A stretch of 64,000 nt of DNA from contig JAQFVV010012536.1 of NCBI GenBank assembly GCA_028023455.1, forward strand, positions 1,260,001 through 1,324,000. Direction: 5' to 3'. The notes under the pieces were generated by a model, which ran no database searches, was not told the DNA's origin, and was given only the letters and a program-made list of their open reading frames with translations. The DNA comes from Epiperipatus broadwayi. Lineage: Eukaryota > Onychophora > Udeonychophora > Euonychophora > Peripatidae. The translations under genes were made by a program, and so were the position numbers. Positions within the stretch are counted from its first letter, which is position 1; the number at the start of each line of letters is the position of its first letter. Below, piece by piece: positions 10,990-23,349 of this stretch.

Positions 10990-12770
10990 AGAAAATTTTT
11001 AAGGAAATAGCTTTTGAATGTATATATTTTTAGTTTGGTTATTTATTTTTTCAATCTCTTTGTGGGACACTATATGCACAGGATTTGAATGCATTGCAAT
11101 TACTGCATCCCCTATGACTCACCCTAGGGAGGAGAGAGAAAATGCAAAAACTGGTAAACTTTCTCTAAGCTAAATGACTCATTTCCACTGGACTTGTCAC
11201 AACAAAAAGACAGTAATATATTACTAGAAAATGGCATTATGATATTCTAACTATATGGCTCTTCTCCTTTTTCTAAATAATATTTTCATGCCACAAAAAT
11301 TAATAAAAAGCCAAAGTATCCTGTTAGCTCGTAAAGTTTTCGATAAGACTGCAAATAGTGCAAAACTGTATTACCAATAATTGTTTAAAAGCAATTTTTT
11401 TATTATACTCATCTATCTGTTAATGCTAACAAAAGACAGTCAAATTACAAACCAATCAGTTTGTGATGAATTTTCAGAGCAATATTATTATAATAACATT
11501 TCATATTTTTTACAACATGGCAATAAGACTAAGAAAAGAAACATTGGTATTGATGCTTTTGTCTTATTTAACAAGGAATAAAAGCTTTATTAGTCAGAAC
11601 GTAATGATTACAATACCTCATCATATAACATTTTAATTAACATATAGTAGTAGTAAGTAAATTTAAAGTTAATTGTATGCATGCTTTACAATAATACCTG
11701 CGTTGATAGTCTGATTAAAACCAGTTTCTTACTCTTTGTGCTAACCTGGTAGAATCAAGTGTTGTGAGTGTTTTAAACTCTTTTTTTGAGGATATTCTAG
11801 TCAGCCTTCGCTAGATGGTGCCAAGCAATCATTCCATTCAAATAAAAATATTCCCAGATGAACTGTTTGACTCCTGCAGTTATGGAAGGGTTCAACGCTC
11901 TGAAAATGTGACTGAGAGTTATATATTTGTACCCTCTTTGTTTGACCATTGGTGTGAATGAGAGGGAAAATATTATCCATATTTAATCTTCTCAAAATAA
12001 TGAAATCTGCAAAAAATATTTATCATCAATTTAGAAATGTCAATTTAATATAAATGATATTGTAAGTCACGGTAAATAGGGGCATTTTTGTTATAAATGG
12101 CTTTATTAGTCAGAACCTAAAGAATACAATATTTGATTAATTTGCATTGATAAAATGTAGATAGATCATTGTGAAACCCAATTTTTATGTCATTAGCCTA
12201 CTGAAGATACATCTCAAAGCTGTAAAAAAAGATATCAAGTTAAACGTTACGATGAATCCAACAGATCAGGCAATTTTTCCATGCTATAAACTTCTTTTCC
12301 AAAAACCTAGATGATCTACATATGATAAAATTTCCTTTTTCTGCATACAAATTGCAACTTGTCTGTGGAAAATGAAAAGTTCATTTATCAGTTTAGAACA
12401 GCCTATTAATATTAAACTTGGAAACTTTTCAATTGCAAATATTATGATAATTTCAGGTGTCTGCAGACGTTATATCTTCAGCAAATCTATATTTAAAAAA
12501 GAAATTTGAAGCACTTATCAGTTTTAATACTAATATTGGTATTTCTTAAATAAACAATACAATAGGCATGATGACAAGCAGACCAAATTTTAACAAGCTG
12601 ACTAGGTTCTTTTATATATTATCTTATTCTTTTCAATTGTATGTGATACAGGTAAATATCTAATTAATCTATTCAAGCATACAATCGCAAAGGGAGACTT
12701 CTATAAATTGTAAAATATCATGTACTCAGTTTCTCTTTTCAAAAATAGTTCATAATTTTCCATATATATA
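10990..12770. other. AT-rich DNA, no gene seen
   Basis: Two imperfectly related stretches (GCTTTATTAGTCAGAACGTAA near 11583 and GGCTTTATTAGTCAGAACC near 12100) show an old local duplication. No coding frame with recognisable domains on either strand. Confidence 0.5.
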
Positions 12771-12881
12771 AATGAATACACCAAACTTCTTTTCAAAACT
12801 TGTTTTTTATATGACTACTATAAAAATAAAATAACACACCAACATTTCGACTATTTTATAAGTCTTTTTCAAGTAACACTA

Positions 12882-13414
12882 AAAAATAAAAACCAAATAT
12901 ATAATAATAAATATAAAATATCACATCTTCCAAACAAATCCATAAACATTAAAAAATACTAAAAAATTATCTTTACCTCAACACCTTTTCTATTACAAAC
13001 AATCTCAAAACTTTATCAAATTTTTACATTTATATACCCATCCAAAAATATTCTAAAAACATTTAATTAAGGAACATATTATTTTCTTTTTCTTTTCTAT
13101 TAACATTCTATTTAATTCATGTTCAATTTCACTAATGTAAATTTCTTCTTTTATTATTATTTTTTATACATTAGTGAAATGAAACCCGAATTAAATAGAA
13201 AGCTAATAGAAAAGAAACTCATAGATTTATTAATTAAATGTTTTAGGGTATTTTTGGATTGATATATAAATGTAAAAAAATTGATAAAGTTTTGAGATTG
13301 TTTGTAATAAAAAAGGTGTTGAGTTAAAGATAATTTTATTTTTTAATGTTTTTGGATTTGTTTGGAAAATGTGATATTTTATATTTATTATTATATATTT
13401 GTATTTTTTTAAAA
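12882..13414. repeat. 530-bp near-perfect palindrome (foldback)
   Basis: The left arm (from AAAAATAAAAACCAAATATA, through ACCTTTTCTATTACAAACAA, to CATTAGTGAAAT-type words near 13140) is mirrored to 13414. The centre near 13145 is a short A/T-rich turn. Left of the arm, CACCAACATTTCGACTATTT resembles a PLE pLTR end, so this may be the inverted part of a Penelope-like insertion whose right flank is lost. The symmetry is still high, suggesting recent origin or selection-free but young age. Confidence 0.75.
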
Positions 13415-13419
13415 GAAAT

Positions 13420-14720
13420 TTTATTCTATTGCTATATTGAATGTTACAAATACAAAAAAGACATCAATTACATATCTATTTGAAGCAAAGTAGATCCAAT
13501 TTTCTCCCATGATGCTCTTGTGATATAGCTTGGAGCAATAGTCGGCCCCTCTTTATGATTTTCTCCATGACGTTTTTAAATTTAGTTCCTTGTGAATCTC
13601 TCACCCCTTCAATTGTTACTTTACATCTAACACACCACAGAGCATAGTTCACGAAATCACCAGTCTAATGTCCGTAAATAGACCCTGACCTATATTATAG
13701 TCTTTAATTGATTTATAGTTTCTATTTGTATTGCTGTACTATTCATGAGTTATTGATCTGTAATTGGACATATTGGGACATCTAAGAAAAAGGTGGTCAA
13801 TTGATTACTCCTCTCTCACACACACATCCGACACACAGAATCAATATTCTTGAAATTTCTCCTGTATGCCAAAAATGAGTTCATAGGGAGGGAGTCCAGG
13901 TTGATTTTTATTAGAAAATCTTGAAATTTTGCCTCAATGAACCAGAATTTTGATCTCAAAACCAGTTGCTGATTGGTAATTCAAGAGACCCTTTGCTTAT
14001 ATTATTTTCCCCATGTATTATTTTATGTGCATTCCAGTATTTAATTTTTGATATAATTGGATTTTCATTCAAGTCAATCATTTTCTGAATATTATCAAAT
14101 AATGAATTCCAAAATTTATTATATTGGGTGGCGGTCTATCCATTGGTGTGACAATTTCTTGATGTGAAGTAGTCAAGTATTTATTTTGAAGCCAAAACAG
14201 TAGGTTATAGTTTCTCTGAAATTTCATGGTTTTATCACAATGGAGTGAAACACCATTTAGCCTTCTAGGCATTTGGAGTTTTTGAAGGCTGATGGCAGCA
14301 ACCTTTTGGCCCCAGAATAGGTTTGCACACAGAGAGTTTATTTTTTTTGATAATTTTTTTGGAGGGGCAGATACCAGATAGAAAGTAATTAATTTTTGGG
14401 AATATCAATGAGTTTAAGAATTTTACCTTACCATGAAGTGAAACATATATCTTAGAAATGTAGGCTGTTGTCTGGCAAATATTTGTTAAGAGGGATTCTT
14501 CAATTTCTTTCCTCATACCACTATTCCATTTTGAAAAATTAAAGCCTAAAAATTTCTGAGGATCAGCTGTAAAGTGAGAAGCAATTTTTCTCCCAGTTAG
14601 CAAATTTCAGGAGGCTGATTTGTCCTTACTGAATTTGAGTTTGTATTTGTCTGAGTACCAAGCTAGTATCTTTTCTAGTTTAGTAAAGACTATATTACAA
14701 AATAGTGAAACATCGGTGTG
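13420..14720 (-). pseudogene. Non-LTR retrotransposon, thumb and C-terminal zinc-knuckle region (broken)
   Basis: Minus strand. From the right: a KLEKILAWYSDKYKLKFS-like segment just after the missing active site, an in-frame stop, then KFLGFNFSKWNSGMRKEIEE and HGKVKFLNSLIFPKINYFL with a PKGCCHQPSK block. A frameshift at the 14265-14272 overlap leads to the HCDKTMKFQRNYNLLFWL block, and farther down to INLDSLPMNSFLAYRR with a decayed CxxC...H...C knuckle (CRMC then a stop). This order (thumb, conserved Lys/Gly region, terminal knuckle) is typical of APE-type LINE ORF2. The 5' half including the catalytic Asp pair is absent. It is a different family from the copy at 10 kb. Confidence 0.7.
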
Positions 14721-14724
14721 TTAT

Positions 14725-15500
14725 TTTATTTTTATAATAGCCATATTGAAGCAGTTTGATCTGAGTTCGATTCTAGCTTCATGACATCTAGCCATAAGCC
14801 CACTTCAAACCCTAGTACTAACCTTAAATTTCTGATGCAATGGGGCTTTACACGTTTAATCCACACTAATTTCCATAAAGAATAACTTATTTCATAATGC
14901 ATATTAAAATTAATTAGTTTCAGATTTAAATTGATCAATTCTATTAATAAATTCATGATAGAATTATTCATGAATTTATATATTATAACTGTGTGGATTG
15001 TGTGTATATATTTGTAAATATTTAAATATATATAATTGTTTAAAAGTTTCATTGTGTCGGGAATGTTTGATTTTATTTTTAAATAATTTGTTAAAGTTTT
15101 ATTGATTAAAAGCTACATTCTTTCGATAAGCTTTCAGATTTTCCCTTTCCAAAAACAACAGTTAAAGTTTTATTAATTAGAAAAAAAGATAAGCATTTTC
15201 TAATTAAAATCATTTTCTGATTTTAAGAAGTCATTTTCTAATTAGAAAATGAATTCAAGTTAATGAGTTTGAAAGCCTTATCGAAGGAATGCATCTAAAA
15301 ACAACCAGTAAATCTAAAAACATTGATAATGAAAGAAGTGCTAGCCTGAAGGCATCAGAGGACAGATATATATAGCTCTGAAAAGTTTGGAAAAAAAAGC
15401 CATCTTTGTTGCAGAAAAGTGCCAGTAAATTATGTGCTGTTCAAAATCATAAATTCAAAAAGTGTTCCTATCATGGTAAGGGGCTAAACATCAGGAATCT
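14725..15500. other. AT-rich DNA, no gene seen
   Basis: The 106-codon minus-strand frame here is Asn/Ile/Tyr-rich with no domain and is probably chance. A small inverted repeat of CATTTTCTAATTA words occurs near 15.2 kb. Confidence 0.5.
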
Positions 15501-15531
15501 GGCTATTGTTCCTGAAGTCCCCTAAAAATCT

Positions 15532-15744
15532 TCAATGGTGCTGCTGAATCTTTTCCGGACCAATCATGCTGCTAAAATTGTGAAAATTCATTAAAATACT
15601 GTTCAAGTAATCGACCAAATGGTGCCTATGTTTTTTACCAACCTGGACATGTAACATAAGGGAACCAGCCCCGAAAGAAATGGGTAATATATTTCCATAA
15701 TGAACCTTAAATTTTCTGGCCAGTTTCCGAACTTTACTTTGCAC
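15532..15744 (-). other. Unrecognised 70-codon frame
   Basis: The minus-strand frame has mixed composition (KVRKLARKFKVHYG near the start, then GAGSLMLHV and PEKIQQHH at the end) that looks less like random AT-rich translation than its neighbours. The local DNA is relatively GC-rich. No family is recognised, there are no splice or transposon marks around it, and the reading stays open only a little upstream. It may be a fragment of an old transposase or of a processed pseudogene. Confidence 0.15.
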
Positions 15745-15759
15745 TCCCTTTAAGAGCTT

Positions 15760-16440
15760 TTTTATTCTTTAATGTAATAATCTTTATAAAACCTTTTATT
15801 CATGCTACTGTAAACTTATATTGTAATTCTCTCAACCTCTTTAACTTTTTCCTTTCTTGCCTGGGCGGTTCATTTACTATATTATAATATATTTATCGTG
15901 TGATTTATTAATGTTGTTTATTTTTAATTATATGCCAATAATCCTTCGACTCAATGAGCTCCTTTATTCTATTTGCCTCATGCAAATAATATAATATTAA
16001 ATCTGATAATAATTTTCTCCCATTAGAACTAAATTTATACAATTCTATTAATCATCGAGTCGAAAGAAATTATTACATGTTTACAATTTTTATAATTGGC
16101 TAATAATAAATTATTAGCTCCGCTTCCAATCTATGCCCCAGCTATTTTCTCATGTTTACCAATATGTATTTATTCATATATATATATATAATCTTAAAAT
16201 GTTTTCTGCAAAAGGGTCGATAAAGGAATCAACTAAATATACTCTAATTCAAATTTCAGTTAATTGCTATTTAGATTCAGGAAGGGCACGATGATTGGGG
16301 CATAATTAATATGATTTACAAATACTTTAAAATAGTTTTTGTTAAAGCTTGTTTGACTTTAAGTAATTGATCAAGTCATCATGTAGAGCATTCTATATGG
16401 GTTTTAGTATTCAAACGATGACTATCAAGTCATCATCTTC
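15760..16440. other. AT-rich DNA, no gene seen
   Basis: Contains the pair CTTCGACTCAATGAG near 15945 and TCATCGAGTCGAAAG near 16053, which could form a hairpin across about 100 bases. There is no reading frame of interest. Confidence 0.4.
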
Positions 16441-16730
16441 AAACGTTGCTAATGTAGGGCAATCTTCCACTCCGTTAGGCTGGTCGGTGATCATATTTCT
16501 GTTATTTTAAATTATCGAGGAAGAAAGCTCCTCTCCTGTTCATATTAGTCAAAGGGCATAAGACTTGTCAGACACAAGCCGCCATAGGACTTCGATTATC
16601 GACTAGCTATTATCTTTCAATTTCATTTTATAGCTCATAATTCGTCAGCACTGTTACCACTCTGTTCCAGTAAAGCCTGCTCTCATGCTCGTAATTCATG
16701 ACAAAGTGATTTCAATTAAAGTCGAACAAA
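16440..16730. other. CpG-retaining unique sequence, possible conserved non-coding element
   Basis: This stretch keeps CpG dinucleotides (CCGTTAGGCTGGTCGGTG, AAGCCGCC, TTCGATTATCGACTAG) in a window where they are scarce, and matches no repeat family seen here. Both strands lack a long frame. The pattern fits an enhancer or other conserved element, by inference only. Confidence 0.25.
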
Positions 16731-16929
16731 TTATCAGTTATATTTAATTAAATAAGTTTTCCAATAAAGATTAAAGTTATGCCCTAAAATACGTATCTTG
16801 CTCTTCATGAATGGATTTGCGAATGTGAAAATAAATATCACATTCTTTCGTATAAAATTAGAGTAATAATTCCCTTTACTAATGAATACCTTTATCTGCC
16901 TTTTATTTCTTGTTGGGAGCATAGACATA

Positions 16930-18460
16930 GACTTTCAAATATTGCGTAATATTCATTGGCATATAATAAGGACTGCCACTCTTATTATAATTGTAAACTT
17001 TGTTTAAGGACTAGAATTAATTAATATAATCATTATTAAAATTAAAACAACAACTATTATTATTAAATATTTTCTAAACACACTTGGTTTCTTAGTTCTT
17101 AATTCTTTCATAATTATTTTAATGTTAATACTCACTGTCTGTGTTGGCAACCTGAACATATACATATGATTCGATTTAAAATTATTTTAGTCAGTTTATT
17201 ATCAGATATTAATATCAGTTCAGGGGTCTCTGATCCTTACCAACCATTGAGCTAGTTTCTTGGCACATAGCACTGTGCCGTTGATTTATGCTAATCTGAG
17301 CTGGTGAGTTGGGTTTGAATTCAGTTTGAACTAGCTGAGTTTGGATCTGACTTGCAGTTTAGGTGGTGCATGTTTCGACTGGTACAATATAAAAAACAAG
17401 TTTTAAAAAGAAGTTTAGTGTATTCATTTACATATATGGAGACTTCTATATTGAAACCAGTTCAAGGTGCATCGTTACTGATTTATTATCTCATGCATAA
17501 TAGCAATTCATGAATTTAAATAGCATTATAATATGTATTTTATGCCCTGCAAGTTTATGAAAAATTGATGGTAAGATTATAAAACCAATAGATATATTCG
17601 ATTTGACAAATATAATACTACAAAAGCTACTATTGTATAAGCATTCTTTACTGGATTGGATAAATGAAGAGTGAACTATAACAGACTGCCAAAAAGTATT
17701 TTATAATGATCTTGAATATGATTATTATCGGAGAATCTGGCAATATTTATTTTACAAAATTTATTTTAAGGGTCTTTAAACAAGTGCTAACTTATTGCTG
17801 TCATCGAGAAGATATGGCTCAAGATAAAATTCACTTATCTATAATTAAGGTGTTCAAAAAATAAAGTTCTCTTTCCCAAAAAAATGTAAATTATAATACC
17901 ACCTTTATTTTTAAAGGTGGTTGCCTTGACTACAAGTTGAGATTGTTGCTTTAAGGGTTGATTACTATCATCTAAATTTATAAACCCATTAAGCCTTAAG
18001 AAAACATAATATCGAAAGCTATCAGATAACAGACTAAAAGGAGTTATATATGTATGTGAAAAAATTTGTTTGGGATGTGGAGGAGGGATTGGTTTATATA
18101 GTTAACTCAAAACTCATCTTCAACGTTTATTTACTTTTTATTTTTGTAACTTTTTTTTTGGTAATTAAAATAGTCATACTCTTTTATAGCTGCTAATGAC
18201 ATTGATAAAACAACCAATCACATGCAGCAGATAATATTATTTGTTAGATACATTTTAGTGATAATTTGCATTTAACACTCATATTTTGTAAATCCTGTGA
18301 ATAGATTAAGTTCAACCCAGAATGTGTGTGTACATATATAATTAAACAGCACTGTTAATATGTAATTAATTAAACTCCTACATCTGAGATTTTCTAAACT
18401 CTTAAATGTTAACTTATTGATATAAAAAAGAAGTCACTCTTAGCACAACTCACCTTCTTG
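16930..18460. other. AT-rich DNA with a small palindromic repeat fragment
   Basis: Near 17880-18010 the words ACCACCTTTATTTTTAAAGGTGG, split by a short turn, and GGTTGATTACTATCATC match the foldback family seen at 37.5 and 42.3 kb. The remainder shows no gene or family I can name. Confidence 0.4.
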
Positions 18461-18464
18461 ATTA

Positions 18465-18755
18465 AACAGGCAAAACTCTCCATACAGTAGTGCCACTCAA
18501 TGCAAGCCAGAGTAATCAATGGATGTCAGAAGGCGTGTGCATAAAATCTCTATCTAGTGCCTACTCATCCAATATTCCCAGACTAATTTCTGAATTTTTG
18601 GCCTTCATCAGTGAGGAACCTTGGATCTGAGAGCACTGACTTAGATCTTGGGATTACTCTGGCTTGTACTGAGTGGCACTACTGGATGGAGAGTTTTTCC
18701 TGTTTAATAACAGTTACGAGCAAGCATATAGAAAATGATGATCATGTGATGTTCA
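18465..18755. repeat. HH-B repeat, forward then inverted part
   Basis: The forward part (CAAAACTCTCCATACAGTAG through the hammerhead region to about 18650) is followed at once by an inverted end starting ATTACTCTGGCTTG and finishing GATGATCATGTGATGTT. The minus-strand hammerhead region at 18575-18618 keeps an intact CTGATGA and GAAA, but stem II has decayed (AGGCC facing TTCA). The minus-strand order TTCCTCA...TGGGAA can still form most of stem I. Confidence 0.7.
18575..18618 (-). ncRNA. Hammerhead-like module (HH-B), stem II decayed
   Basis: CTGATGA (complement at 18605-18611) and GAAA are both intact. Stem III is ATTAGT and the cleavage triplet is GTC. Stem II pairs only weakly, so activity is doubtful. 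Confidence 0.4.
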
Positions 18756-18759
18756 CATT

Positions 18760-20560
18760 TTTGATCTTTCTCCAATTAGATGCCCTGGAAATGGTTAATA
18801 CTTCATCAACTTAGAAATATTATTTTTATTCAAATGTCAGAACTAGTCAATTAGACTGTTCAAATTAACATAGCCTTATTAATATATAAACCAGAGCTAT
18901 GTAGGACTTATTTTATTCCCAAAGAACTTTGCACATAAGTAAATAAATAAATAAGGTTGTATTAAAATGCCTCATTTGAACATTAGAGATTTAAAATCAA
19001 ATTAAATGTACTGTGCTATTTAAATAAAAGTAACATTAGTATATTGATGGGATGATTATTATTTCTAGGGATATTTCATACGGACAAAATTCAAAACATA
19101 TGTAATGTTGAGATTAGTTAATTTTTTTTATCAATAGACTAAGGTTTGGAAGTGTAAAAATTCTTTACATGGTGTGTAGATATGTAAATATAAATCGCAT
19201 AACAACTCTAATGCTTAAATAAACCAATAACAAGATGTTATCAAGACAACATTATAATTAGATAATAAACAAAAACCATTACTATATTATAGTGTTGCCT
19301 TGGCAACTGGTTGATATTGTTTATTTATCTATTCTTTCCTAATTACTACTCAGCCACTCATTTTTGGATGTTTAGAAACATTATGATGGCTTTGACATTT
19401 TGAGATTATCTATAATATTGGTTTTCCTGTTCACTTTTTTCTGTATAAAAATCAGAATTAAAATTATTTAGTTTAAGAAATGGTTTACAAATATCATGCA
19501 AATTTCCAAACTGAAAAGAAGTGATCAATGCTCTGGATTGCTTGCATAATAATATAAAGAAACTGATCACATGACTGATTGATAAATTATCTGGTCAAGG
19601 CTTTTAAGAGCATTCTTTTTTCTGTTTGTACTTCAGAAAGAAAAGTTGTAATTTTCAGTAATTTATTTACATATTTAAGTTTATTTACACCTTTGTAAAC
19701 TATTTAATTTAAACTAAAAGCAAAAATATGTGGAAATGTTTGTTTTAAGAAGACATCTCATTAACTTGATAATTCTCATATTCATTGAGAATCAGTGAGT
19801 GTTTCAGAAAAAAAACATAATTGTCTCTCTGTTATAGAGAACTGTTTCATTATTTAAGTATCTCATTTTAGTATAGGATTTTTTTAAAAACGGATTATCC
19901 CTTATTGTTCTTATTAATTTTTTAATTTGAAAAAAAAAGCCTGAAAAAATCAGCATCTTACAGACAATCAGCTAAGATCTATTATCCATAACATCTTTAT
20001 ACTATTGATTATGTTAGAAAAATAACCAGAAGTCATTCATATTCTTTTGGTCTAGTTTTTGCACAGTTTTGGAATAAAAATAATATGATTTTTTTGCTTT
20101 TCTATAAAATATTTTTGATTATTCTGGTACACTAATTAATCAATAATTATTTAAAACAAAAAGATACACATGTACACTTTTAATGTTTTCATTTATCTTT
20201 AATTTGTAGAAATAGAATTTAATAAATTTGACTGTAATATAAATAAAGAAAATCACATTGCAAGTAACATCATTACCTGTCAGAATTTATTATGGTGTTA
20301 AAATCTTTTTATAAAATGTAATAATTGTAAAACAAATATCTGATTGTAAAAGTGAATATGAGAGATTTATCAAAAATACATATTCATTCGAATGCATTTA
20401 AAGTAAAAAAAAAAACAACTTAGATACTGTTAATTAGCCACTGTACATCACTTGATGGTGCTGTGTCTGTACAAAAACATATTAATATAATGTTTCAGGC
20501 CTTTTTTTTTCAAATTTACATTATTCTTATCATTCTAAATTAAACATTTAATTGAAAGTT
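18760..20560. other. AT-rich DNA, no gene seen
   Basis: A weak inverted pair (AGATAATAAACAAAAACC near 19260 and TATTGTTTATTTATCT near 19315) could fold. Nothing else is identified. Confidence 0.5.
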
Positions 20561-20569
20561 AAAAAAAAA

Positions 20570-21215
20570 AAAAAACGCATTTTTTTATTTCCAAATTTTG
20601 TTCTAATAATGAATTAAACATTTACAAAACAAAAATAAAAAACAAACACTTCATTAAAAAAGTAGTTAGTCCGACTTTGTTTTTTATGCCGATGAAAAGT
20701 CAAAATACAAAACCAAAAAAATCATTGAAAAACTAATCAGCCAATTGATTTTGTATTTTATAAGCCAACTTTGTTTTTAAATATGTAATACAAGTGGGAC
20801 AAAAAGGATTCAGATTGATTGTGTTTCAAAGAAGTCACAACAACAAGCATTGATTCCAACAACAACAACAGCTTCGTTTCCAAATTTCAATAACACTGAA
20901 AATACATTATTTTTCTAATAATAAATTAAACATTAAAAAAAAAAACAACAGAAACACTACATTAAAAAGTTTGTTTTTTATGCCAATCAAAAATCAAAAA
21001 CAAAACCAAACACTTTTGTTTATTTCCAAATTTACGTTATCCTAAACAAATTTAAATAGAAAATCTAAAAAATTCACATCAGCCGACTTTGCTTTTAAAT
21101 ATGTAATACAAGTGGGACAAAAAAGAATTTGGATTGATTGTGTTTTCAAAGAAATCACAACAACAAACATTGATTCCAACAACAACAACAACTTTATTTC
21201 CAAAAATAACAACTT
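20570..21215. repeat. Diverged tandem duplication, two units of about 300-350 bases
   Basis: Unit 1 (about 20570-20890) and unit 2 (about 20920-21215) share TGTTTTTTATGCC, TTTAAATATGTAATACAAGT, GGGACAAAAA, and GATTCCAACAACAACAACA in the same order and orientation. The CAACAACAA ends may be microsatellite-like. The open frame at 21112 lies inside unit 2 and is Asn-rich because of this repeat, so I do not call it a gene. Confidence 0.65.
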
Positions 21216-21299
21216 CTCAATAACACAACTTTCGATAACATTAAAATTTCTTCTGAAAGTGATTCACTTCTCAGTAATACACAAACTTCAACGCTTTAA

Positions 21300-22225
21300 G
21301 GAAAGGCATCCTTCAACTTAAATATTTGCTGTTGCCCTCAGCCATTTTATTTAGCTCATCAAGAATGTGAAATTTCACATGTATCTGCCACATCATGCTC
21401 TGCAAAAGAGTTTCCAAATTTATACTAGCTTCCAAGATATGTAGGAAAGTGCACTGACAGGGTGATAATTACCACTATGGAATACTACTTAGTTGGTGTG
21501 TGAGACAATGATTTTGAAAACAGATTTCAATATTTCTGTGAAATTGAATAACAAACACCCTCATATCAAATGGTAGCGAATTTCCATTAGTGAACATACG
21601 CATAAAGCATGGTCACACATAGCTAGGCATATGATTTCTGTGTATTTGCATAGAGAATAATATCGTGCAGCACAAAACAGCTATTATGAAGGTAGGGTTG
21701 TAGAAATGTAGATTCGACTGTGTAAATGACATATTTCTGTGTTTTTGCACAGAAACAGAGCCCCCAAGCAACATGCAGTGGCTAATTAACCAGTACAAAA
21801 CTTAAAATAAAAATGAGTTCATTTATTTTCTAAGAGAGTACTTTCACATCAATCTATGAGCTTTGTTGACATAATTTTGTCTTTTGTTCATATTTACAAC
21901 TCATTTTTTCAATATATGTAAAATCAAATATTATTTTTTTAAATATATTTCATTTGTAATATTAAATTAAAAATAAATGAAGTCCAATTTATTGATTTTT
22001 AATATAAGATAAAAATTTTATATAGAAATGAAGGGTAGAGATTTCAAAAACTTCCACCAGGTGTAACAATAGAAAATGTTAGATTACATAAAGGTTAAAT
22101 GTGTAGTTATAATAAAGCGGAAGTCATTAGTATTTCCTAAAAATAAATGCTTTCATAAATACTGATGAATACATTTTTGAAATTTTAATAATAGTATAAT
22201 TTTCAATTTTAGAATATATGTTCAC
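21300..22225. other. No gene seen
   Basis: A 61-codon minus-strand frame near 21.7 kb has no domain. Otherwise AT-rich with no matched repeat. Confidence 0.5.
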
Positions 22226-22229
22226 CTTT

Positions 22230-22490
22230 TTTTTATATTTTAACCAAAGTTTTTCATTTTAAAAATGGAATTCAAATAAATATTTTGCCTAATATTTTTT
22301 ATGAATAGACAGAGGTTGAGATCAAATATGTAAAGAGGGATTCACTTTAGTAACTTATATTTATATTTTGCAAAGTTCAAATATTAACTTTTAGAATGTA
22401 TTTATTTGTATGTTTATATTTGTAATAAATAATTTAAAGATTATAAATGTATAATATAAAATAAAAGTTTAATTGTAAAAATAAAATGTT
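22230..22490. repeat. Dispersed repeat R1, uninterrupted copy
   Basis: Shares ATTTTGCAAAGTT, AATATTAACTTTTAGAAT, TTGTAATAAATAAT and AAAGTTTAATTG, in that order, with 37720-37942 plus 38957-39000. Here the last two blocks are adjacent, giving the empty-site version of the insertion described at 37.9 kb. Identity of the family is unknown. Confidence 0.55.
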
Positions 22491-22499
22491 GCAAATCTG

Positions 22500-23265
22500 A
22501 CAGAAACAGACACTGGGTTTTTTTATTAAAAAAAGTGGAAAGAGTTTCAAGTGATCTAGTTAAAGAAGAAGACTGAGGTATGCAATTTATATATAATAAC
22601 CAGTTGGATTTAGGACTTATAGTTTAATATATATTGTAATGGAAAAGAAATAATCCAGACTATTTGTAACAGTAAATGAATTTATCTAGTTTCAAATATC
22701 CATTATTGCATCACTTCACATTGAGCAGCTGTTTGTAATGGAAAAGAAAATAATCTAGATAAGATCGATTTCATTACCACTCCTCATTGGGGCAGTCATC
22801 TGCAACAGATCAATTGTTTTAGATCAATTACAGATAACCATGTAAGTAGTTTTATACCCCAATTGGACAAGCCATTATGCAGCTGTTTTACACTCTATTC
22901 TTTTCTTTCATATATATCTGGGTGCCACTAGGCTATTTGAACCTAGATAGTTACATTGGATACCTACTTATAATCATACCTGGTTTGAACCTCAGTTGGT
23001 ACGTTATTTATAACAGTATGTAGGATTTCCATTTTATAACAATAGTATATCATTTGCACTTGAGTTAATGGTAAAACATCCTCATTATTCTCTAATTGTG
23101 CAAATAAATTATTATACAAATTCCTATATAAATCATTTAATTACTCAATATAATTCTTTATAGATTGTATGTTTATCATTTAACATCATAAGTTTTAGTA
23201 GCTCGTCTTTACACATCATAGATGGTAGTCACATCTCTATGGTAGCTCACAAATAACAGAGAACT
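22500..23265. other. No gene seen
   Basis: A short word, TGTAATGGAAAAGAAA, occurs at 22637 and 22735, marking a small local duplication. No coding region. Confidence 0.45.
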
Positions 23266-23267
23266 AT

Positions 23268-23345
23268 TTTTTTTCCATGTGTCAAAGCATTGGCTGGGAA
23301 GCAAACCTGAGACAACTGCTTGTAAGGCTAGACTATTTATTAATT
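23268..23345 (-). repeat. SINE family 1, partial copy
   Basis: Matches the tail and box B side of the SINE (complement of GTGTCAAAGCATTGGCTGGG) and the ACAACTGCTTGTAAGGC anticodon-arm part. The box A side is missing or too diverged. Confidence 0.6.
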
Positions 23346-23349
23346 CATA

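Noticed and set aside
12840-12890. Hammerhead-like words (GACT...AGTC, then GAAATGTTGG) on the minus strand
   Set aside because: The CTGANGA core reads CTTGAAAA and stem II is out of register with the core by one base. Possibly a decayed PLE ribozyme, but not supported.
17230-17395. tRNA-like words around GCTGGTGAGTTGGGTTTGAATTC
   Set aside because: A box B-like word is present, but box A is not at the right distance and no other copy was found.
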